DNA from: Cercis canadensis
Lineage: Eukaryota; Streptophyta; Magnoliopsida; Fabales; Fabaceae
Direction of reading: 5' to 3'
Assembly (NCBI GenBank): GCA_003255065.1
Contig: QAOA01008060.1
Coordinates: 84,684-148,683 of the forward strand
DNA: 64,000 bases
The stretch's first letter is position 1, and each line of letters opens with the position of its first letter. Of this stretch, positions 1 to 9,600 are shown in pieces. Under the pieces are notes generated by a model. That model was not told the DNA's origin and searched no databases. It saw nothing but the letters and a program-made list of their open reading frames with translations. Both the position numbers and the translations under genes were made by a program.

Positions 1-659
1 GATATTTTTCTCGTGTTTCCCTGTATCTAGGACTTGACAGTTTCCTGGTGAGTCACTACATCTGGTCCAGGACCCTGTTTCGGTTCATCCCTGTTTCTAA
101 CTCGGTTATTTTTCTTGTATTTCCCTTTATCTAGGACTGGAATGTTTCCTGGACAGTCACTATATTTGGACCAGGACCCTGTTTCGGTTCATCCCTGTTT
201 CTGACTTGGATATTTTTCTCGTGTTTCCCTTTATCTGGGACTGGACAGTTTCCTAGTGAGTCACTATATCTGGACCGGGAACCTGTTTCGTTTCATCCCT
301 TTTTCTGACTCGGATATTTTTCTCGTGTTTCCCTGTATCTAGGACTGGACAATTTCCTGGTGAGTCACTACATCTGGTCCAAGACCCTGTTTCGATTCAT
401 CCGTGTTTCTGACTCAGATATTTTTCTCGTGTTTCCCTGTATCTGGGTCTGGACAGTTTCCCGGTGAGTCACTATACCCGGTCTGAGAACATGTTTGGGT
501 TAATCCCTATTTCTGACTCAGATATTTTTCTTGTGTTTCCCTGTATCTGGGACGGGACAGTTTCCTTGTATGTCATTACATCTGGTCTGAGACCCTATTT
601 CGGTTCATCCCTGTTTCTGACTCGGTTATTTTTCTTGTGTTTCCCTTTATCTAGGACTG

Positions 660-948
660 GAATGTTTCCTGGTGAGTCGTCATATTTGGACCAGGACCTT
701 GTTTCGGTTCACCCCTGTTTCTGACTTGGATATTTTTCTCGTGTTTCCCTGTATCTGGGACTGGACAGTTTCCTAGTGAGGCACTATATCTGGACCGGGA
801 CCCNGAATGTTTCCTGGTGAGTCGTCATATTTGGACCAGGACCTTGTTTCAGTTCACCCCTGTTTCTGACTTGGATATTTTTCTCGTGTTTCCCTGTATC
901 TGGGACTGGACAGTTTCCTAGTGAGGCACTATATCTGGACCGGGACCC
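660..948 (+). other. Assembly join (N at 804) between two near-identical 144-bp ends
   Basis: Position 804 is a single N. The 144 bases before it (660-803) and the 144 bases after it (805-948) are identical except G at 706 versus A at 851. Both stretches begin with GAATGTTTCCTGG and end with ACCGGGACCC. In a tandem array, an exact end-to-end duplicate at an N most simply means that two overlapping contig or read ends were abutted without merging. Local copy number here should not be trusted. Confidence 0.85.
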
Positions 949-953
949 TGTTT

Positions 954-1057
954 CGGTTCATCCCTGTTTCTGACTCAGATATTTTTCTCGTGTTTCCCTG
1001 TATCTGGGACTGGACAGTTTCCTGGTGAGTCACTATATCTGGACCGGGACCCTGTTT
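954..1057 (+). repeat. Representative 104-bp monomer with three ~35-bp sub-repeats
   Basis: This copy is close to the window consensus. It resolves into three diverged sub-repeats in the same orientation: S1 at 967-1,000 (34 bp, begins TTTCTGACTCAGATATTTTT), S2 at 1,001-1,035 (35 bp, begins TATCTGGGACTGGACAGTTT) and S3 at 1,036-1,070 (35 bp, begins TATCTGGACCGGGACCCTG and runs into the next monomer). They share T(A/T)TCTG..ACT.GGA(C/T)A followed by TTTC and a GTG or GTT stretch, and each ends in a CCCTG- or CACTA-like tail. Together they sum to 104 bp. The inference is that an old ~35-bp repeat was triplicated and the trimer then became the amplification unit. The copy also carries TGACTCA at 971-977 and TGAGTCA at 1,026-1,032. 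Confidence 0.85.
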
Positions 1058-4000
1058 CGGTTCATCCCTGTTTCTGACTCGGATATTTTTCTCGTGTTTC
1101 CCTGTATCTGGGACTGGAATGTTTCCTGGTGAGTCATTATATTTGGACCAGGACCTTGTTTCGGTTCATCCCTGTTTCTGACTTGGATATTTTTCTCGTG
1201 GTTCCCTGTATCAGGGACTGGACAGTTTCCTAGTGAGGCACTATATCTGGACCGGGACCCTGTTTCGGTTCATCCCTGTTTCTGACTCCGATATTTTTCT
1301 CGTGTTTCCTTGTATCTGGGACTGGACAGTTTCCTGGTGAGTCACTATACCTGGTTTGAGAACATGTTGGGTTCATCCGTATTTCTGACTCAGATATTTT
1401 TCTTGTGTTTCCCTGTATCTGGGACGGGAAAGTTTCCTTGTATGTCATTACATCTGGTCTGAGTCCCTATTTCGGTTCATCCCTGTTTCTGACTCGGATA
1501 TTTTTCTCGTGTTTCCCTGTATCTGGGACTGTGCAGTTTCCTGGTGAGTCACTGTACCTAGTCTGAGAACATGTTAGGGCTCATCCCTATTTCTGACTCA
1601 GATATTTTTCTTGTGTTTCCCTGTATCTGGGACGGGACAGTTCCCTTGTATGTCATTACATCTGGTCTGAGTCCCTATTTCGGTTCATCCCTGTTTCTGA
1701 CTCGGTTATTTTTGTTGTGTTTCCCTTTAACTAGAACTGGAATGTTTCCTGGTGAGTCACTATATTTGGTCCAGGACCCTGTTTCGGTTCATCTATGTTT
1801 CTGACTCGATTATTTTTCTTGTGTTTCCCTTTATCTAGGACTGGAATGTTTCCTGGTGAGTCACTATATTTGCATCAGGACCCTGTTTCGGTTCATCCCT
1901 ATTTCTGACTTGGATATTTTTCTCAAGTTTCCCTGTATCTGGGACTGAACAGTTTCCTAGTGAGTCACTATATCTGGACCGGGACCCTATTTCGGTTCAT
2001 CCCTGTTTCTGACTCGGGTATTTTTCTCGTGTTTTCCTATATCTAGGACTGGACAGTTTCCTGGTGAGTCACTACATCTGGTCCAGGACCCTGTTTCGGT
2101 TCATCCCTTTTTCTGGCTCGGATATTTTTCTCGTGTTTCCCTGTATCTAGGACTGGACAGTTTCCTGGTTAGTCACTACATCTGGTCCAGGACCCTGTTT
2201 CGGTTCATCCTTGTTTCTGACTCAGAAATTTTTCTCGTGTTTCCCTGTATCTGGGACTGGACAGTTTCCTGGTGAGTCACTATACCTGGTCTGAGAACAT
2301 GATTGGGTTCATCCCTCTTTCTGAATCAGATATTTTTCTTGTGTTTCCCTGTATATGGGACGGGACAGTTTCCATTTATGTCATTACATCTGGTCTGAGA
2401 CCCTATTTCGGTTCATCCCTGTTTCTGACTTGGATATTTTTCTCGTGTTTCCCTGTATCTGGGACTGGGCAGTTTCCTGGTGAGTCACTACATCTGGTCC
2501 AGGACCCTGTTTCGGTTCATCCTTGTTTCTGACTCGGATATTTTTCTCGTGTTTCCCTGTATCTGGGACGGGACAGCTTCCTGGTGAGTCACTATACCTC
2601 GTCTGAGAACATGATTGGGTTCATCCCTATTTCTGAGTCAAATATTTTTCTCGTGTTTCCCTGTATCTAGGACTGGACAGTTTCCTGGTGAGTCACTACA
2701 TTTGGTCCAGGACCCTGTTTCGCTTCATCCCTGTTTCTGACTCGAATATTTTTCTCGAGTTTCGCTGTATCTGAGACTGACTTGTGGATCACTGTTTCTA
2801 GGACGGGATAGTCCCGATATCTCATTAGGGACACTGTTTCGGTTCATCCCTGTTTCTGACTTGCATATTTTTCTCGTGTTTCCCTGTATCTGGGACTGGA
2901 CAGTTTCCTAGTGAGTCACTATATCTGGACCGAGACCCTGTTTCGGTTCATCCCTGTTTCTGACTCGAATATTTTTCTCGAGTTTCGCTGTATCTGGGAC
3001 TGGACAGTTTCCTGGTGAGTCACTATACCTGGTTCGAGAACCTGTTTGGGTTCATCCCTGTTTCTGACTTAGTCATTTTTCTCGTGTTTCGCTGTATCTT
3101 GGACTGGACTGTTTCCTGTTGAGTCACTATACCTGGTTTGAGAACATGTTTGGTTTCATCCCTATTTCTGACTCAGATATTTTTCTTTTGTTTCCCTGTA
3201 TCTGGGACGGGACAGTTTCCTTGTATGTCATTACATCTGGTCTGAGACCCTATTTCGGTTCATCCCTGTTTCTGACTCGATTATTTTTCTTGTGTTTCCC
3301 TTTACTAGGACTGGAAAGTTTCCTGGTGAGTCACTATATCTGGTCTGAGAATCGGTTATTTTTCTTGTGTTTCCCTCTATCTAGGACTGGAAAGTTTACT
3401 GGTGAGTCACTATATCTGGTCTGAGACCCTGTTTCGGTTCATCCCTGTTTCTGACTCGGATATTTTTCTTGTTTTTCCCTGTATCCGGGACTGGACAGTT
3501 TCCTGGTGTGTCACTATATGTGGATCGGGACCCTGTTTCAGTTCATCCCAGTTACTGACTCAGATATTTTTCTTCTGGATCACTGTTTCTAGGTCGGGAC
3601 AGTCCCGATATCTCATTTGAGACACTGTTTCGGTTCATCCCTATTTCTGACTTGGATATTTTTCTTGTGTTTCCCTGTATCTGGGACTGGACAGTTTCCT
3701 AGTGAGTCACTATATCTGGACCGGGACCCTGTTTCGGTTCATCCCTGTTTTTGACTCGGATATTTTTCTCGTGTTTCCCTGTATCTAGGACTGGACAGTT
3801 TCCTGGTGAGTCACTACATCTGGTCCAGGACCCTGTTTCGGTTCATCCTTGTTTCTGACTCGGATATATTTCTCGTGTTTCCTTGTTTCTGGGACTGACT
3901 GGTGAGTCACTATATCTGGAACAGCACCCTGTTTCGGTTCATCCTTGTTTCTGACTCAGATATTTTTCTGGAGAATCACTGTTTTTGGGATGGGACAGTT

Positions 4001-4557
4001 CCCTGGTGAGTCACTATATCTGGTCTGAGACCCTGTTTCAGTTCATCCCGGTTTCTGACTCGGTTATTTTTCTTGTGTTTCCCTTTATCTAGGACTGGAA
4101 TGTTTCCTGGTGAGTCACTATATCTGGAACAGGACCCTGTTTCGGTTCATCCTTGTTTCTGACTCGGGTGTTTTTCTCGTGTTTCCCTGTCTCTGGGACT
4201 GGACAGTTTCCTAGTGAGTCACTATATCTGGACCGGGACTTTGTTTCGGTTCATCCCAGTTTTAACTCGGATATTTTTCTCGGGTTTCCCTTTATCTGGG
4301 ACTGGACAGTTTCCTGGTGAGTCACTACATATGGTCCAGGACCCTGTTTCAGTTCATCCCTGTTTCTGACTCTGATACTTTTCTCGTGTTTCCCTATATC
4401 TAGGAATGGAAAGTTTCCTGGTGAGTCACTATATCTGGTCTTAGACCCTGTTTCGGTTCTTCCTTGTTTCTAAATCGGATATTTTTCTTGTTTTTCCCTG
4501 TATCTGGGACTAGACAGTTTCCTGGTGAGTCACTATATCTGGATCGGGACCCTGTTT

Positions 4558-4649
4558 CGGTTCATCCCTGTTACTGACTCAGATATTTTTCTTGTGGATC
4601 ACTGTTTCTGGGACGGGACAGTCCCGATATCTGGTCTGAGACCCTGTTT
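4558..4649 (+). repeat. 92-bp monomer variant with perfect 13-bp palindrome
   Basis: A recurrent short monomer: the distance between successive GGTTCATCCC landmarks here is 92 bp, 12 bp less than the standard unit. It reads GTTACTGACTCAG, then TTGTGGATCACTG in place of TCGTGTTTCCCTG, then GGGACGGGACAGTCCCGATA, having lost the middle of sub-repeat S2. The palindrome CGGGAC-A-GTCCCG is at 4,614-4,626. Perfect copies of it also start at 3,595, 7,688, 8,820, 14,134, 20,264, 20,994, 23,366, 25,285, 26,417, 30,069, 30,577, 32,667, 34,472, 39,537, 39,629, 40,785, 41,293, 57,374 and 62,753. One-base variants occur near 2,805, 5,160, 7,181, 9,800, 15,784, 18,912, 22,842, 24,184, 27,443, 27,849 and 34,963. 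The shared 12-bp deletion and palindrome suggest one ancestral variant that has spread through the array. Confidence 0.88.
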
Positions 4650-5563
4650 CGGTTCATCCCTGTTTCTGACTCGGATATTTTTCTTGCGTTTCCCTGTATC
4701 TGGGACTGGACAGTTTCCTAGTGAGTCACTATACCTGGTCTGAGAACATGTTTGGGTTCATCCCTCTTTCGGACTCAGATATTTTTCTTGTGATTCCCTG
4801 TATCTGGGACGGGACAGTTTCCTTGTATGTCATTACATCTTGTCTGAGACCCTATTTCGGTTCATCCCTGTTTCTGACTCGGTTATTTTTCTTGTGTTTC
4901 CCTCTATCTAGGACTGGAAAGTTTCCTTGTGAGTCACTATATTTGGTCTGAGACCCTGTTTCGGTTCATCCCTGTTTCTGACTCGGATATTTTTCTTGTT
5001 TTTCCCTGTATCTGGGACTGGACAGTTTCCTGGTGAGTCACTATATGTGGATCGAGACCCTGTTTCAGTTCATTCCTGTTACTGACTATCGGGACCCTGT
5101 TTCAGTTCATCCCTGTTACTGACTCAAATATTTTACTTGTGGATCACTGTTTCTAAGACGGGATAGTCCCGATATCTCATTTGGGACACTGTTTCGGTTC
5201 ATCCCCGTTTCTGACTTGGATATTTTTCTCGTGTTTCCCTATATCTGGGACTGGACAGTTTCCTAGTGAGTCACTATATCTGGACCGGGACCCTGTTTCG
5301 GTTCATCCCTGTTTCTGACTCGAATATTTTTCTCGAGTTTCGCTGTATCTGGGACTGGACAGTTTCCTGGTGAGTCACTATACCTGGTTCGAGAACCTGT
5401 TTGGGTTCATCCCTGTTTCTGACTTAGTCATTTTTCTCGTGTTTCCCTATATCTGGGACTGGACAGTTTCCTAGTGAGTCACTATATCTGGACCGGGACC
5501 CTGTTTCGGTTCATCACTGTTTCTGACTCGAATATTTTTCTCGAGTTTCGCTGTATCTGGGAG

Positions 5564-6640
5564 TTTTGGTTAATCCCTGTTTCTAACTCGGTTATTTTTC
5601 TTGTGTTTTCCTTTTTCTAGGACTGGAATGTTTCCTGGTGAGTCACTATATCTGGACGGGACCCTGTTTCGGTTCATCCCTGTTTCTGACTCGGGTATTT
5701 TTCTCGTGTTTCCCTATATCTGGGACTGGACAGTTTCCTAGTGAGTCACTATATCTGGACCGGGACCCTGTTTCGGTTAATCTCATTTTCTTACTCGGAT
5801 ATTTTTCTTGTGAATCACTGTTTCTGGGACGGGACAGTTACCTGGTGAGTCACTATATTTGGTCTCAGACCCTGTTTCGGTTCATCCCTGTTTCTGAGTC
5901 AGATATTTTTCTTGTTTTTCCCTGTATCTGTGACGGGACAGTTTCCTGGTGAGTCACGACATCTGGTTCAGGACCCTGTTTCGGGTCATCCTTGTTTCTG
6001 ACTTGGATATTTTTCTCGTGTTTCCCTGTATCTGGGACTGGACAGTTTCCTGGAGAGTCACTATACCTCGTCTGAGAACCTGTTTGGATTCATCCCTATT
6101 TCTGACTCAGATATTTTTCTTGTGTTTTCCTGTATCTGGTACAGGACAGTTTCCGTGTATTTTATTACATCTGGTCTGAGACCCTATTTCGGTTCATCCG
6201 TGTTTCTGACTCAGTTATTTTGTTTTTGTTTCCCTTTATCTAGGACTGGAATGTTTCCTGGTGAGTCACTATATCTGGACCAGGACCCTGTTTCGGTTCA
6301 TCCCTGTTTCTGACTCGGATATTTTTCTTGTGAATCACTGTTTTTGGGACGGGACAGTTCCCTGGTGAGTCACTATATCTGGTCTGAGACCCTGTTTCAG
6401 TTCATCGCGGTTTCTGACTAGGTTATTTTTCTTGTGTTTCCCATTATCTAGGACTCCTTACAAAGGACCACTCCGTGATATAAACCTGGAGGACCCTGTT
6501 TGGGTTCATCCCTGTTTCTGACTCGGATATTTTTCTCGTGTTTCCCTGTATCAGGGACTGGACAATTTCCTGAAGAGTCACTATACATGGTCTGAAAACC
6601 TGTTTGGGTTCATCCCTATTACTGACTCAGATATTTTTTT
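5564..6640 (+). repeat. Long-range duplicated satellite block, copy 1 (partner 38,161-39,237)
   Basis: About 1,077 bp of array matches 38,161-39,237 at a constant offset of 32,597 bp. Shared private variants include TTTTGGTTAATCCCTG at the left edge, GGTTAATCTCATTTTC versus GGTTCATCCAATTTTC, ATCTGGTACAGGACAG, CATCCGTGTTTCTGAC and CCCATTATCTAGGACT. Homology starts abruptly at 5,564 and ends near 6,640. Within it, 6,456-6,489 is the complemented patch annotated separately, and colinearity resumes exactly after that patch. Confidence 0.88.
6456..6489. other. 34-bp same-direction complement of the expected satellite sequence
   Basis: This is the only stretch outside the LTR that does not read as satellite. 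It begins CCTTACAAAGGACCACTCCG. The paralogous block at 39,053-39,086 begins GGAATGTTTCCTGGTGAGGC. Taken position by position, all 34 bases are Watson-Crick complements in the same 5'-to-3' order; this is neither a reverse complement nor a reversal. The flanks (through 6,455 and from 6,490) match the paralog normally, and the 104-bp phase is kept (landmarks at 6,398 and 6,502). The same normal sequence also occurs near 13,014, 29,071 and 33,178. DNA inversion gives a reverse complement, so no ordinary rearrangement explains this. A data-handling or base-representation error is the leading explanation. Confidence 0.93.
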
Positions 6641-9600
6641 GTGTTTCCCTTTATCTAGGACTAGAATGTTTCCCGGTGAGTCACTATATCTGGACAAGGA
6701 CCCTGTTTCGGTTCATCCCTGTTTCTGACTCGGGTGTTTTTCTCGTGTTTCCCTGTCTCTGGGACTGCACAGATTCCTAGTGAGTCACTATATCTGGATC
6801 GGGACCTTGTTTCGGTTCATCCCTGTTTCTAACTCGGATATTTTTCTCGGGTTTCCCTGTATCTGGGACTGGACAGTTTCCTGGTGAGTCACTACATCTA
6901 GTCCAGGACCCTGTTTCAGTTCATCCCTGGTTCTGACTTTGATATTTTTCTCGTGATTCCCTATATCGAGGAATGGAGAGTTTCCTGGTGAGTCACTATA
7001 TCTGGTCTTAGACCCTGTTTCGGTTCTTCCTTGTTTCTAACTCGGATATCTTTCCTGTTTTTCCCTGTATCAGGGACTAGACAGTTTCCTGGTGAGTCAA
7101 TATATTTGGATCGGGACCCTGTTTCGGTTCATCCCTGTTACTGACTCAGATATTTTTCTTGTGGATCACTGTTTCTGGGACGGGACAGTCCCTATATCTG
7201 CTCTGAGACCCTGTTTCGGATCATCCCTGTTTCTGACTCGGAAATTTTTCTCGCGTTTCCCTGTATCTGGATTGGACAGTTTCCTAGTGAGTCACTATAC
7301 CTGGTCTGAGAACATGTTTGGGTTCATCCCTCTTTCTGACTCAGATATATTTCTTGTGATTCCCTGTATCTGGGACGGGACAGTTTCCTTGTATGTCATT
7401 ACATCTGGTCTGAGACCCTATTTCGGTTCATCCCTTCTTCTGACTCGGTTATTTTTCTTGTGTTTCCTTTTATCTAGGACTGGAAAGTTTCCTAGTGAGT
7501 CACTATATCTGGTCTGAGACCCTGTTTCGGTTCATCCCTGTTTCTGACTCGGATATTTTTCTTGTTTTTCCCTGTATCTGGGACTGGACAGCTTCCTGGT
7601 GAGTCACTATATCTGGATCGGGACGCTGTTTCAGTTCATCCCTGTTACTGACTCAGATATTTTTCTTGTGGATCACTGTTTCTAGGACGGGACAGTCCCG
7701 ATATCTCATTTGAGACACTGTTTCGGTTCATCCCTGTTTCTGACTTGGATATTTTTCTCGTGTTTCCCTCTATCTAGGACTGGACAGTTTCCTAGTGAGT
7801 CACTATATCTGGACCGGGACCCTGTTTCGGTTCATCCCTGTTTTTGACTCGGATATTTTTCTCGTGTTTCCCATTATCTAGGACTGGACAGTTTCCTGGT
7901 GAGTCACTACATCTGGTCCAGGACCCTGTTTCGGTTCATCCTTGTTTCTGACTCAGAAATTTTTCTCGTGTTTCCCTGTATCTGGGACTGGACAGTTTCC
8001 TGGTGAGTCACTATACCTGGTCTGAGAACATGATTGGGTTCATCCCTATTTCTGAATCAGATATTTTTCTTGTGTTTCCCTGTATATGGGACGGGACAGT
8101 TTCCTTTTATGTCATTACATCTGGTCTGAGACCCTATTTCGGTTCATCCCTGTTTCTGACACGGTTATTTTTCTCGTTTTTCCCTGTATCTAGGACTGGA
8201 CAGTTTCCTGGTGAGTCACTACATATGGTCGAGGACCCTGTTTCGGTTCATCCTTGTTTCTGACTCGGATATTTTTCTCGTGTTTCCCTGTATCTGGGAC
8301 TGGACAGTTTCCTGGTGAGTCACTATATATGGTCGAGGACCCTGTTTCGGTTCATTCTTGTTTCTGACTCGGATATTTTTCTCGTGTTTCCCTGTATCTG
8401 GGACTGGACAGTTTCCTGGTGAGTCACTATACCTAGTTTGAGAACATGATTGGGTTCATCCCTCTTTCTGACTCAGATATTTTTCTTGTGATTCCCTGTA
8501 TCTGGGACGGGACAGTTTCCTAGTATGTCATTACATCTTGTCTGAGACCCTATTTCGGTTCATCCCTGTTTCTGACTCAGTTATTTTTCTTGTGTTTCCC
8601 TCTATCTAGGACTGGAAAGTTTCCTGGTGAGTCACTATATCTGGTCTGAGACCCTCTTTCGGTTCATCCCTGTTTCTGACTCGGATATTTTTCTTGTTTT
8701 TCCCTGTATCTGGGACTGGACAGTTTCCTGGTGAGTCACTATATCTGGATCGGGACCCTGTTTCAGTTCATCCCTGTTACTGAGTCAGATATTTTTCTTG
8801 TGGATCACTGTTTTTGGGACGGGACAGTCCCGATATGTGGTCTGAGACCCTGTTTCGGTTAATCCCTGTTTCTGACTTGGATATTTTTCTCGTGTTTCCC
8901 TGTATCTGGGACTGGACAGTTTCCTAGTCAGTCACTATATCTGGACCGGGACCCTGTTTCGGTTCATCCCTATTTTTGACTCGGATATTTTTCTCATTTT
9001 TTCCTGTATCTAGGACTGGACAGTTTCCTGGTGAGTCACTACATCTGGTCCAGGACCCTGTTTCGGTTCATCCTTGTTTCTGACTCGGATATTTTTCTCG
9101 TGTTTCCCTGTATCTGGGACTGGACAGTTTCCTGGTGAGTCACTATACCTGGTCTGAGAACATGATTGGGTTCATCCCTATTTCTGAATCAGATATTTTG
9201 CTTGTGTTTCCCTGTATATGGGACGAAACAGTTTCCTTTTATGTCATTACATCTGGTCTGAGACCCTATTTCGTTTCATCCCTGTTTCTGACTCGGTTAT
9301 TTTTCTCGTTTTTCCCTGTATCTGGGACTGGGCAGTTTCCTGGTGAGTCACTACATCTCGTCCAGGACCCTGTTTCGGTTCATCCTTCTTTCTGACTCGG
9401 ATATTTTTCTCGTGTTTCCCTATATCTGGGACTGGACAGTTTCCTAGTGAGTCACTATATCTGGACCGGGACCCTGTTTCGGTTCATCCCTGTTTTTGAC
9501 TCGGATATTTTTCTCGTTTTTCCCTATATCTGGGTCTGGACAGTTTCCAGGTGAGTCACTATACCTGGTCTGAGAACATGTTTGGGTTCATCCCTCTTTC

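Noticed and set aside
464..724. Recurring 60-140-residue open frames with a common hydrophobic protein pattern
   Set aside because: They are the satellite read in rotating frames. 104 is not a multiple of 3, so a frame passes through three different translations of the same repeat and returns after 312 bp. Many start at GTG in GGTGAGTCAC, not ATG. They recur dozens of times with stops at fixed monomer positions and lack any gene context.
6456..6489. Foreign filler DNA or mobile element scar
   Set aside because: It first looked foreign, but the base-by-base complement of the paralog explains all 34 positions and the length is exactly conserved.
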